Assembly (NCBI GenBank): GCA_023396115.1
Contig: JAEWXC010000022.1
Location: 103,925 to 167,924, forward strand
Direction of reading: 5' to 3'
Origin: Actinomycetes bacterium
Lineage (GTDB): Bacteria > Actinomycetota > Actinomycetes > Propionibacteriales > Nocardioidaceae
DNA: 64,000 nt
The stretch's first letter is position 1. Every line of letters starts with the position of its first letter. Shown here piece by piece: positions 49,380 to 58,953 of this stretch. Below the pieces are notes generated by a model, which made no database searches, had not been told where the DNA came from, and was given only the letters and a program-made list of their open reading frames with translations. Both the position numbers and the translations under genes were made by a program.

Positions 49380-49422
49380 GACCGGGCGTGGAGTGCCCGT
49401 GCCGGTCCGTCAGGAGTGGACC

Positions 49423-50775
49423 GTGGCCGCCACGTCGCCGAGCAGCACCCGCACCACCCGCTCAGTCAGCCCCCGCCCGGGACCGCACACCTACGTGCTG
49501 GACACCAGCGTCCTGCTCGCCGATCCCAGCGCCCTGCGCCGGTTCGCCGAGCACGAGGTGGTCCTGCCGGTGGTGGTGATCACCGAACTGGAGGGCAAGC
49601 GGCACCATCCCGAGCTCGGCTGGTTCGCGCGCAGCGCCCTGCGGACCCTCGACGAGCTGCGAGTCGCCCACGGCCGACTCGACGCCCCGGTCCCGGTCAA
49701 CGACGAGGGCGGGTCGCTGCGGGTCGAGCTCAACCACACCGATCCGACCGCCCTGCCCTCGGGGTTCCGGCTCGGGGACAACGACACCCGGATCCTGGCG
49801 GTGGCCAAGAACCTGGCCGACGAGGGCGCGGCGGTGACCCTGGTCTCCAAGGACCTGCCGCTGCGGATCAAGGCCTCCGCGGTCGGCCTGGACGCCGCCG
49901 AGTACCGCGGCGAGACCCGGGGCGACTCCGACACCGGCTACTCGGGCATGGTCGAGCTGGACGTCCCGGCGGCCGTGGTGGACCAGCTCTACGAGGACGA
50001 CGTGGTCGACCTCGACGAGGGGCGGGAACTGCCCTGCCACCACGGGGTGGTGCTGCTCTCCGAGCGCGGCTCGGCGCTCGGCCGGGTCGGGCCGGACAAG
50101 CAGGTCCACCTGGTCCGCGGCGACCGGGAGGCGTTCGGCCTGCACGGTCGTTCGGCCGAGCAGCGGGTCGCCCTGGAGCTGCTGCTGGACCCCGAGGTCG
50201 GGATCGTCTCCCTGGGTGGCCGGGCCGGGACCGGCAAGTCGGCCCTGGCCCTGTGCGCGGGGCTGGAGGCGGTGCTGGAGCGCAACCAGCACAAGAAGGT
50301 CGTGGTGTTCCGACCGCTGTTCGCCGTCGGCGGCCAGGAGCTCGGCTATCTGCCCGGCTCGGAGAGCGAGAAGATGGCGCCCTGGGCCCAGGCGGTCTTC
50401 GACACCCTGGGCGCGCTGGTCTCCCCGCACGTGGTCGACGAGGTGCTGGCCCGCGGGATGCTCGAGGTGCTGCCGCTGACCCACATCCGGGGCCGGTCCC
50501 TGCACGACGCGTTCGTGGTCGTCGACGAGGCGCAGTCGCTGGAACGCAACGTGCTGCTGACCGTGCTCTCGCGGATCGGGGCCAACTCCAAGGTGGTGCT
50601 CACCCACGACGTGGCGCAGCGCGACAACCTGCGGGTGGGGCGGCACGACGGGGTGGTCTCGGTGGTCGAGCGGCTCAAGGGGCACCCACTGTTCGCGCAC
50701 GTCACCCTGACCCGCTCGGAGCGGTCGCCGATCGCGGCGCTGGTGACCGAGATGCTGGAGAACACCGTGATGTGA
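49423..50775 (+). CDS. phoH2: PIN-PhoH fusion ATPase/RNase (PhoH2 type)
   Basis: 450 residues: N-terminal PIN nuclease domain (about 20-150; TYVLDTSVLLADP with the first catalytic Asp, a mid ITELEGKRH, late NDTRILAVA and SKDLPLRIK) and C-terminal PhoH ATPase domain (about 245-440) with Walker A GGRAGTGKSALA and Walker B FVVVDEAQSL, then HDVAQRDNLRVG. Mycobacterial PhoH2 couples ATP-driven RNA unwinding with RNase activity. GTG chosen because AGGAG sits six nt upstream; an in-frame GTG ten codons earlier is possible. Position after uppS resembles Rv1095. Confidence 0.9.
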   Translation: MAATSPSSTRTTRSVSPRPGPHTYVLDTSVLLADPSALRRFAEHEVVLPVVVITELEGKRHHPELGWFARSALRTLDELRVAHGRLDAPVPVNDEGGSLRVELNHTDPTALPSGFRLGDNDTRILAVAKNLADEGAAVTLVSKDLPLRIKASAVGLDAAEYRGETRGDSDTGYSGMVELDVPAAVVDQLYEDDVVDLDEGRELPCHHGVVLLSERGSALGRVGPDKQVHLVRGDREAFGLHGRSAEQRVALELLLDPEVGIVSLGGRAGTGKSALALCAGLEAVLERNQHKKVVVFRPLFAVGGQELGYLPGSESEKMAPWAQAVFDTLGALVSPHVVDEVLARGMLEVLPLTHIRGRSLHDAFVVVDEAQSLERNVLLTVLSRIGANSKVVLTHDVAQRDNLRVGRHDGVVSVVERLKGHPLFAHVTLTRSERSPIAALVTEMLENTVM

Positions 50776-50815
50776 GCAGTGCTGTGAGACGTGGGCCGGT
50801 GACGTGAGCCGGTGC

Positions 50816-50848
50816 GCCGGGTGGGGGCTGACAGGGCCCCCACCCGGC
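50816..50848 (+). terminator. hairpin terminator after phoH2
   Basis: Perfect 13-bp arms GCCGGGTGGGGGC / GCCCCCACCCGGC with a 7-nt loop, 41 bp past the phoH2 stop. Confidence 0.8.
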
Positions 50849-50919
50849 GGCGTTCCCGGCGGTGCCCGGGCGCCCTCGCGTGACGCATGGGATCGGTGTG
50901 ACCCACGGTGTGGCAGGGA

Positions 50920-51010
50920 CGAGAGTTTCCCCACGAATTGGGGAGTTCGGTTTGTCCGACCCGTCGAAGTCGTGCAAGGTGGCACGAGTTCCCCCGACGT
51001 CAGCGATCTG
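50920..51010 (+). promoter_or_regulatory. structured leader upstream of the SLT-like gene
   Basis: Three consecutive small hairpins can form: TCCCC/GGGGA (50928-50944), TCGG/CCGA (50947-50959) and TCGTGC/GCACGA (50970-50987). The GGGGA at 50940-50944 can pair alternatively with TCCCC at 50990-50994, so two structures are mutually exclusive. Actinobacterial lytic/resuscitation genes often carry cyclic di-AMP riboswitches, but I could not match this sequence to that consensus. Confidence 0.4.
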
Positions 51011-51020
51011 GATACCCCCT

Positions 51021-51677
51021 GTGTCACTGCACAAGAAGTACGAGGCGAAGCACCGCGCGCCCAGGACGACGAGTGCCGCCCCTGCCCGGGCGCTGCGCGC
51101 CGGTGTCGTGGCCTCCGGGATCGCCGCCGTCGGTGTGACCGGCGTCAGTGTCGGGTCCGGGGTCCTCGCCGGTGGAGCCCCCAGCACGTCGCAGGCCGCC
51201 ACCGACCTGACCGCCGCCGCCGGCACCGTGCGCGGCAGCGGCGTCGAGATCACCGAGGTCACCCGTCGTCCGGCCGTCTCCCGGTCCGAGACCGACCGCA
51301 CCGTGGACACCACCAAGGCCGCCGACCTCTCCCTGGCCCAGGGCCCGGCCACCCGCCGCGAGGAGAGCCTGGACGACTCCGACCCGCGCGACATCGCCAA
51401 GGCGCTGCTGCCCGAGTTCGGCTTCTCCTCCGACCAGTTCAGCTGCCTGGACTCGCTGTGGACCCGTGAGTCGAACTGGCGGGTCAACGCCGACAACCCG
51501 ACCTCGAGCGCCTACGGCATCCCGCAGGCGCTGCCCGGCTCGAAGATGTCCTCGGCCGGTGCGGACTGGGCCACCAACCCGGTCACCCAGATCACGTGGG
51601 GCCTGGGCTACATCCAGGGTCGCTACGGCTCCCCGTGCAGCGCCTGGGGCCACAGCCAGTCCCACGGCTGGTACTGA
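51021..51677 (+). CDS. secreted lytic-transglycosylase-like protein
   Basis: 218 residues. A long N-terminal region includes a hydrophobic export segment (about 25-50, ALRAGVVASGIAAVGVTGVSV), a Thr/Ala-rich linker, and a C-terminal SLT-like domain (about 125-218): CLDSLWTRESNWRVNADNPTS with the catalytic-position glutamate, AYGIPQALPGSKM, and closing SPCSAWGHSQSHGWY. This is the compact fold typical of actinobacterial resuscitation or aggregation-promoting factors. GTG start; no clear SD, so leaderless or leader-controlled expression is likely. A structured leader precedes it. Peptidoglycan cleavage is inferred. Confidence 0.82.
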   Translation: MSLHKKYEAKHRAPRTTSAAPARALRAGVVASGIAAVGVTGVSVGSGVLAGGAPSTSQAATDLTAAAGTVRGSGVEITEVTRRPAVSRSETDRTVDTTKAADLSLAQGPATRREESLDDSDPRDIAKALLPEFGFSSDQFSCLDSLWTRESNWRVNADNPTSSAYGIPQALPGSKMSSAGADWATNPVTQITWGLGYIQGRYGSPCSAWGHSQSHGWY

Positions 51678-51705
51678 GCCGGCTCACCCGCTCCGCCCGC
51701 ACGCA

Positions 51706-51744
51706 ACAGGAGGGCCCGTCCACGCCGGACGGGCCCTCCTGTTC
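51706..51744. terminator. bidirectional terminator between convergent genes
   Basis: Perfect 17-bp arms AACAGGAGGGCCCGTCC / GGACGGGCCCTCCTGTT with a 5-nt loop, placed between the SLT-like stop and the stop of the convergent secreted-protein gene. Confidence 0.88.
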
Positions 51745-51751
51745 GTGCTGC

Positions 51752-52171
51752 TCAGACCTTCTTCGCCTTCATGGTGGCGGTGTCGCCGGTGGCGGGCTCG
51801 GTCCACTTCACCAGCAGCTTGCTGCCCTTGCGCTGCGCCACGACCTTGACGCCGTCGACGCAGGGACCGGTCGTGATCTTCTCGACGAAGCGGAACTTCT
51901 TGCCCGACTTGCCCTTGAACTTCCAGGTGCCCTTGCAGTCGTACTTCGGGTAGGCGATCTTCGCCTTCCACTTGCCCGACTTCTTGACGACCTTGACCTT
52001 GGCCTTGTAGCCGGCCGAACCGCCCTCGTCCCCGTGGACGCCGCCCTTCCAGGTGCCGGCGATGCTGCCGCCGGCCTTGGCGTCGGCCGACGGGGTGGTG
52101 GCGGTGGCGGCGGTGGCGGGGACGAGCAGGGCGCCGCTGGCGGCCAGGGCGACGAGGGTGCGCGTGAACAT
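51752..52171 (-). CDS. small secreted lysine-rich protein
   Basis: 139 residues with a signal peptide (MFTRTLVALAASGALLVPATAATA), mature part starting near TPSADA. The mature chain is strongly basic (AKVKVVKKSGKWKAKIAYPK, FKGKSGKKFRFVEK) with two cysteines, and has a beta-rich pattern of about 100 residues. I do not recognise a family. GGAGG lies four nt before the ATG. The lysine-rich character recalls the C-terminal domains of the Ig-like proteins at 16-20 kb. Function unknown. Confidence 0.75.
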   Translation of the reverse strand: MFTRTLVALAASGALLVPATAATATTPSADAKAGGSIAGTWKGGVHGDEGGSAGYKAKVKVVKKSGKWKAKIAYPKYDCKGTWKFKGKSGKKFRFVEKITTGPCVDGVKVVAQRKGSKLLVKWTEPATGDTATMKAKKV

Positions 52172-52234
52172 GGAACCTCCGGGTGGTGGGCGGGTCACTG
52201 CGTTCCTACCCCCGCCCGGCAGACCGGAAACAGG

Positions 52235-53617
52235 TCACGGATGCGTCATGGACTCCACGTCCAGCGCGGTGGTCAGCTCCTCCTCGGAGATCTCCCCACG
52301 CTCGACGTGGCCCAGCGCCCGCACCGTGTCGGCGATGGTCGCGCCGTCGGCCAGGGCCTGCTTGGCGATCTTCGCGGAGGCCTCGTAGCCCAGGAACCGG
52401 TTCAGCGGGGTCACCACCGAGGGGGAGGACTCGGCGTAGGCACGCATCCGGTCGGCGTCGGCGGTGATCCCGTCGATGCAGCGGTCGGCCAGCAGCCGGG
52501 TCGAGGTGGACAGGATGCGCACCGACTCCAGCAGGTTGCGGGCCATCACCGGCATCTGCACGTTCAGCTCGAAGCTGCCCGAGGCGCCGGCCCAGGCCAC
52601 GGTGGCGTCGTTGCCGACGACCTGGGCGCAGACCATCAGGGTCGCCTCGGGCAGGACCGGGTTCACCTTCCCGGGCATGATCGAGGAACCGGGCTGCAGG
52701 TCGGGCAGGTGGATCTCGGCCAGTCCGGTGGTGGGGCCCGAGGACATCCAGCGCAGGTCGTTGCAGATCTTGGTGAGGCCGACGGCCAGCGTGCGCAGCG
52801 CCCCGGACAGCTCGACCAGCGAGTCCCGGGTGCCCTGGGCCTCGAAGTGGTCGCGGGCCTCGGTGAACGGTTCCCCGGTGGCCTCGGAGAGCACCTCGAT
52901 CACCCGCGGCGCGAAACCGGCAGGGGTGTTGATCCCGGTCCCGACGGCCGTGCCGCCCAGCGGCAGCTCCCGGACCCGGGGCAGCACCGAGACGATCCGC
53001 TCGATCGCGTGGCGCACCGTGGCGCCGTAGCCGCCGAACTCCTGGCCCAGCATCACCGGGGTGGCGTCCATCAGGTGGGTGCGCCCGGACTTCACCAGGT
53101 GCGCGAACTCGCTGGCCTTCGCCTCCAGGGCCAGGGCCAGGTGCTCCAGCGAGGGGAGCAGGTCCCGGGTGGTCGCCAGGCTGGCCGCAACGTGGATCGC
53201 GGTGGGGAAGGTGTCGTTGCTGGACTGGCTGGCGTTGACGTGGTCGTTGGGGTGCACCTCGACCCCGGCCCGTGCCGCCAGCGAGGCCAGCACCTCGTTG
53301 GTGTTCATGTTCGAGCTGGTGCCCGAGCCGGTCTGGAAGACGTCGAGGGGGAAGTGCTCGTCGAGATCGCCGCTGGTGACCTGGGCCGCGGCCGCGACGA
53401 TCGCCTCGGCCTGCTCGGTGCTCAGCACCCCCAGCTCGGCGTTGACCTGCGCGGCGGCGGACTTGACCCGGGCCAGGGCCTCGACGAGACGGGGCTCCAA
53501 ACGGGTGCCGGAGATCGGGAAGTTCTCCACGGCGCGCTGGGTCTGGGCCCGCCAGAGCGCCTGGGCCGGGACCCGGACCTCTCCCATCGAGTCGTGTTCG
53601 ATCCGAGTCTCGCTCAT
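52235..53617 (-). CDS. fumC: class II fumarate hydratase
   Basis: Interconverts fumarate and malate without iron-sulfur cluster. 460 residues of the aspartase/fumarase superfamily with SGTSSNMNTNEV (about 97-108), the catalytic-loop signature GSSIMPGKVNP (about 315-325) and TGINTPAGF region. ATG with TAGCCT seven nt upstream, a leaderless-type start. A second, unrelated fumarase (class I) is encoded 1.9 kb upstream on the same strand, so this organism may switch isozymes with oxygen, iron or redox state. Confidence 0.93.
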   Translation of the reverse strand: MSETRIEHDSMGEVRVPAQALWRAQTQRAVENFPISGTRLEPRLVEALARVKSAAAQVNAELGVLSTEQAEAIVAAAAQVTSGDLDEHFPLDVFQTGSGTSSNMNTNEVLASLAARAGVEVHPNDHVNASQSSNDTFPTAIHVAASLATTRDLLPSLEHLALALEAKASEFAHLVKSGRTHLMDATPVMLGQEFGGYGATVRHAIERIVSVLPRVRELPLGGTAVGTGINTPAGFAPRVIEVLSEATGEPFTEARDHFEAQGTRDSLVELSGALRTLAVGLTKICNDLRWMSSGPTTGLAEIHLPDLQPGSSIMPGKVNPVLPEATLMVCAQVVGNDATVAWAGASGSFELNVQMPVMARNLLESVRILSTSTRLLADRCIDGITADADRMRAYAESSPSVVTPLNRFLGYEASAKIAKQALADGATIADTVRALGHVERGEISEEELTTALDVESMTHP

Positions 53618-53664
53618 GCGAGCGAGGCTACTCGTCGGCGCGCCGGCCGCCCCAGTCAGCCCGG

Positions 53665-54693
53665 TCAGCGCCACCACGGAGCCAGCGGGACCGCCCCGCC
53701 CAGCTCCCACCGCTCCCCGGGGCGCGGCGTGGTGACGGCCTCGCCGCCGGTCAGCTCCAGCAGCCGCTCCACCGGCTCGGCCCACGGGTGGAAGGCCAGG
53801 TCGAAGGTGGCCCAGTGCACCGGGAGCAGCAGCCCGCCGCCCATCTCCTCACGGGTGCGCACCGCCTCGGCCGGGTCCATGTGGATGTCGGGCCAGCGGT
53901 GGTCGTAGGCGCCGATCGGCAGCGCGACGAGGTCGAACGGACCGTGCCGTGAGCCGATCTCGGCGAACGCGGGGGTGAACCCGGTGTCACCGCCGTAGAA
54001 GACCCGGTGCTCGGGGCCGGCCACCACCCAGGAGGCCCACAGGGTGGTATCGCGGACCAGCCCGCGACCGGAGAAGTGGCGTGCCTCGGTGCAGGTCAGC
54101 TGCACCCCGGCGACCTCCGTCGAGGCCTCCCAGTCCAGCTCCACCACCCGGTGCGGGGCCACGCCCCAGCGCAGCAGGTGCGCTCCGATGCCCAGCGGCA
54201 CCACGAAGACCGGGTCCCGGTACCGGGCCAGCCAGCGGACCGAGAGCGTGTCGAGGTGGTCGTAGTGGTCGTGGGAGATGACCACGGCGTCGATGGCCGG
54301 CAGCGCGTCCATGTCGATCGGGACCGGGTGCAGCCGGCGGGGCCCGACGCTCTGGCTGGGCGAGCAGCGCTCGGAGAAGACCGGGTCGGCCAGCACCCGG
54401 GCGCCGTCGACCTCCACCAGCAGCGTCGAGTGCCCCAGCCAGGTGGCGGCCAGGTCCGCGGCCTGCGCCGACAGGTCCGGCACCACCAGCGGGACCGGGG
54501 AGGAGGGACGCCCGACCTTGCCCTTGGACAGGAACTCGCGGGCCATCGAGCCCTGCTGCTCCGGCTGCACCATCCGGGAGGGGAGCGCGTTGCGGAACCG
54601 GCCCTCCGACCAGTGCGGGGAGGCCGGGTAGGCCGGGACACGCCCACCCAGGGAGCGGGGGGTCAGGGCGGTGGGGACGTACGGGACGGGCAC
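53665..54693 (-). CDS. metallo-beta-lactamase-fold hydrolase (UlaG/NAPE-PLD-like)
   Basis: 342 residues with the zinc motif SHDHYDHLD (HxHxDH, about 139-147), a later metal histidine in EARHFSGRG, the bridging Asp in YGGDTGFTPAF and a final histidine in PVHWATFDLAFHPW. N-terminal part LGHSTLLVEVDGARVLADP marks the UlaG-like/NAPE-PLD subgroup, hydrolases of phosphodiesters or lactones with varied substrates. GTG start with GGGAGG eight nt upstream. Between the HNH and fumC genes on the same strand. Substrate not determinable. Confidence 0.85.
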   Translation of the reverse strand: MPVPYVPTALTPRSLGGRVPAYPASPHWSEGRFRNALPSRMVQPEQQGSMAREFLSKGKVGRPSSPVPLVVPDLSAQAADLAATWLGHSTLLVEVDGARVLADPVFSERCSPSQSVGPRRLHPVPIDMDALPAIDAVVISHDHYDHLDTLSVRWLARYRDPVFVVPLGIGAHLLRWGVAPHRVVELDWEASTEVAGVQLTCTEARHFSGRGLVRDTTLWASWVVAGPEHRVFYGGDTGFTPAFAEIGSRHGPFDLVALPIGAYDHRWPDIHMDPAEAVRTREEMGGGLLLPVHWATFDLAFHPWAEPVERLLELTGGEAVTTPRPGERWELGGAVPLAPWWR

Positions 54694-54754
54694 CCCACGA
54701 TCCTCCCACCGTGCACCAACCGGGTCACCCGCGCCGCGGTGGGCCGCGGGCAGG

Positions 54755-55423
54755 TCAGGAGACGACGGTGACGGTGATCGTGGAGTTCGTGCACCCGCCG
54801 GCCACGTCCTCCAGGGCCCCGATCTCGGCGGTGTCGGCGCTCAGCCCCCAGCGCAACTTCGTGGCCACCCACTCCTTGACGTAGCGGCACTCGTTGATCG
54901 GCGGCAGCCACTCGGCCACGTCCCGGTCGCCCTTGGAGCGGTTCAGCGAGGCGGTGACCGCCACCAGGCTGCGGGGGTCCCCGAGGTCGTTGGCGAAGGC
55001 CTCGCGCCGCGACGCCGGCCAGGTCCGGGCACCGGAGTCCCAGGCCTCGGCGAGCGGCACCATGTGGTCGATGTCCAGGTCGGAGGCCGAGGTCTGCGAG
55101 TCGCCCTCGTAGTAGGAGTACCAGCGGCCACCGCTCAGCGCGCAGCTCGAACTGACCGTGGGGGCGTCGTCGGCCTCCGCGATCAACACCTCCGCCCGGG
55201 TGTGGCAGCCGTCGCCGTCGGCGTCGACCCAGTGCTCGAACGCCTCGCGGGTGTAGCCCGAGCGGTTCTCGGTGCCGGTGTCGACGGCGGCGATCGCGCT
55301 GGTCAGGGTGCCGCTCCAGGTGGAGTCGGCGTGGGCCGAGCCCGAGGTGGCGACCAGCAGCGAGCCGGCGGCCAGCACCGTGGCGCCGGAGGTGGTCAGG
55401 GGACGGAGGAACCGGGTGCGCAT
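54755..55423 (-). CDS. secreted HNH-type nuclease (DUF1524 family)
   Basis: 222 residues with a signal peptide ending near SAHA. The nuclease core contains YTREAFEHWVDADGDGC, the active-site segment LDIDHMVPLAEAWDSGA (about 117-133) and LVAVTASLNRSKGDRD, then WLPPINECRYVKEWVATK: the HNH fold with catalytic His in the DHMVP motif as in GmrSD-like/DUF1524 proteins. Exported, so it probably degrades extracellular DNA for nutrients or defence. The 94-bp region upstream has nested hairpins. Family call is good; role inferred. Confidence 0.87.
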   Translation of the reverse strand: MRTRFLRPLTTSGATVLAAGSLLVATSGSAHADSTWSGTLTSAIAAVDTGTENRSGYTREAFEHWVDADGDGCHTRAEVLIAEADDAPTVSSSCALSGGRWYSYYEGDSQTSASDLDIDHMVPLAEAWDSGARTWPASRREAFANDLGDPRSLVAVTASLNRSKGDRDVAEWLPPINECRYVKEWVATKLRWGLSADTAEIGALEDVAGGCTNSTITVTVVS

Positions 55424-55459
55424 GCCTCCATCGTGGGACGACGCTCGCTGCCCGGGGAA

Positions 55460-55492
55460 CCCGCAGGATCCTGCAGTGCAGGCACCTGCGGG
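55460..55492 (-). terminator. nested hairpins after the class I fumarase
   Basis: Outer arms CCCGCAGG / CCTGCGGG enclose CCTGCA-G-TGCAGG; GCAGGATCCTGC is itself a perfect palindrome. It lies 25 bp past the fumarase stop on the minus strand, and upstream of the HNH gene. Confidence 0.6.
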
Positions 55493-55517
55493 GAGTCCCC
55501 GGACCGCGCCGGGCGGG

Positions 55518-57230
<1,713 letters not shown>

Positions 57231-57275
57231 GGCACCCGATGCTACGCCCGGCCGCCGCGCGCCGGGCGGGCAGGC

Positions 57276-58874
57276 TCAGCCCCCGAGCAGGGTCGCGGCG
57301 ACGTCGTCGGCGAAGTCGCGGGCCGGGTCCAGCAGGGAGGTGTCCCGCTGGTCGGAGAGCAGCCCGTCACCGCGGGTGGGGGTGAGGTCGAGCTGGATCC
57401 GCAGGTGGCCGGGTTCGGAGGGCTTGCCCAGGGCGATCACCGCGATCCGGGCGTGCGGGTCGCCCAGGCCGTTGCGGGTCGCCCAGGTGGCGGTGTGCCC
57501 ACCGAGCTGCACCCGGGTCGTGTCGGCCCAGTCCTGCTGGGAGGTGGCCGGAGCGGTCGAGGCGGTGACGACCAGGTGCAGCGCGTGCGTGGGCTCCCCG
57601 AACAGGCACGCCGCCAGCGGCTCCGCGGTCTCGGCGGCGTCGGCGTCCCCGGCCAGGGTGGAGGTCACCGTGCCGGTGGCCGGGGCCACCTCGGCGCCGA
57701 AGTGTTCGGTGACCAGCGGGGCCACCGCGTGGCACAGCACGGCCGGGTCGGCCTCGGCCTCGGAGACCAGCGCCTCGGGGCGCTCCGGCACGTCCGCATC
57801 GGCGAGCGGGGCACACGTGCGTGCGGCCTGCGCGAAGATGTCGGCGCACTCCTCCACCGCGGGCACGTCGGGCTCGTCCTCGGGGTAGAGCAGCCAGCCG
57901 TCCCCGGGGGTGGGGTTCTCGACGTCGGTGTCGGCCACGTGACTCAGGATCGTGCGGGTCGCGCTGACGGCCTGCCGGCAGGGCTCGGGCGTGACCACCC
58001 GGACCACCACGTGCAGCCCACGGGTTCCCCGACCCACGGCCGGCCAGCCGAGCGCGTTGACGGCGCAGACACCGCCGGCGGTGCTGACGGTGGCCGGACG
58101 CCCGGCGACCCGGGTGGCCCTCTCCCCGGCGCCCGGCCGCGTCAGGCTGCTGCGCGGGGAGTGGTCGAGCCGGACCGCCAGGGTCGGACCGGCGCCCTCG
58201 GCGTCAGCAGCGCGCACGCTGCACGAGTCGGCGAGCACGTCCGATCCGCCCAGGGACCGCTGCACCACGTCGCCGGCGACAGGCGTGCGGGCGGTGCCGA
58301 CCAGGTCGCAGGCGCCGATCAGTCGCGGTGAGGCGGGCGCGAACGCCTCGGTCGGGTCGCTGGTCAGCTGTTCGACCACCCGGCCGGTGGTGCGCTCGGC
58401 GACGTCGCAGTCCTCGCCGCCGGGGGAGCTGACCTCGATCACGCTGGACTGGTCGGTGGGCAGGTACCAGGTGCAGGACCCGGCGCCCCCGTGCGAGGTG
58501 TAGGCGACCGCACCCGCCACGGTGGTGCGCGGCAGGTAGAAGCGGGCGTCCTCGGTGAGCTCCATCCCGGTACGGACGTTCACCCGGCCCGAGCCGTCGC
58601 GCGAGGTGACCCTGCAGTCGTGCGGGGAGACGGCCACCAGGGCGAGCGGGCCGCGTCGACCCGTGCTGGCCAGGACGCAGGGGTCCAGGGCCGCCGCGAG
58701 CCGGCTGGCCTGGGGCTGGTCCCGGTCGGGGTTGCTGGTCGCAGGGCGGGGAACCGGGTCGAGGCGGGTGACCTCGCTCAACTCCTCCGGGGCGTCGCTG
58801 GTGCAGGCGGCGAGCGTCGGCAGCAGCAGCACGCCGGACACCAGCAGGACACGGAGACTCCGAGAAGCACGCAC
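57276..58874 (-). CDS. large lipoprotein with repeated DUF3558-like halves
   Basis: 532 residues with lipobox LPTLAAC at about residue 21-27. The mature protein has repeated modules of about 140-160 residues with cysteines in phrases like ALDPCVLAS, LIGACDLVG, DVVECADIF and LLCHAVAPL, consistent with DUF3558-like secreted domains in tandem. Such lipoproteins are common in actinobacteria; function unknown. GTG start chosen to place the signal peptide; no good -10 seen at a leaderless distance. 45 bp downstream is the class I fumarase gene on the same strand. Confidence 0.75.
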   Translation of the reverse strand: MRASRSLRVLLVSGVLLLPTLAACTSDAPEELSEVTRLDPVPRPATSNPDRDQPQASRLAAALDPCVLASTGRRGPLALVAVSPHDCRVTSRDGSGRVNVRTGMELTEDARFYLPRTTVAGAVAYTSHGGAGSCTWYLPTDQSSVIEVSSPGGEDCDVAERTTGRVVEQLTSDPTEAFAPASPRLIGACDLVGTARTPVAGDVVQRSLGGSDVLADSCSVRAADAEGAGPTLAVRLDHSPRSSLTRPGAGERATRVAGRPATVSTAGGVCAVNALGWPAVGRGTRGLHVVVRVVTPEPCRQAVSATRTILSHVADTDVENPTPGDGWLLYPEDEPDVPAVEECADIFAQAARTCAPLADADVPERPEALVSEAEADPAVLCHAVAPLVTEHFGAEVAPATGTVTSTLAGDADAAETAEPLAACLFGEPTHALHLVVTASTAPATSQQDWADTTRVQLGGHTATWATRNGLGDPHARIAVIALGKPSEPGHLRIQLDLTPTRGDGLLSDQRDTSLLDPARDFADDVAATLLGG

Positions 58875-58953
58875 GCCGGGCACCCTGCCCGGTGCCCGGG
58901 AACGGAAACGTCGGGTGCGGGAAGCAGGGACCACTCCGGGGTGTTCTCTCCGC

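Noticed and set aside
50920..51010. Cyclic di-AMP (ydaO-type) riboswitch upstream of the SLT-like gene
   Set aside because: Context is right for that class, but I could not match its conserved core; annotated as an unassigned structured leader.
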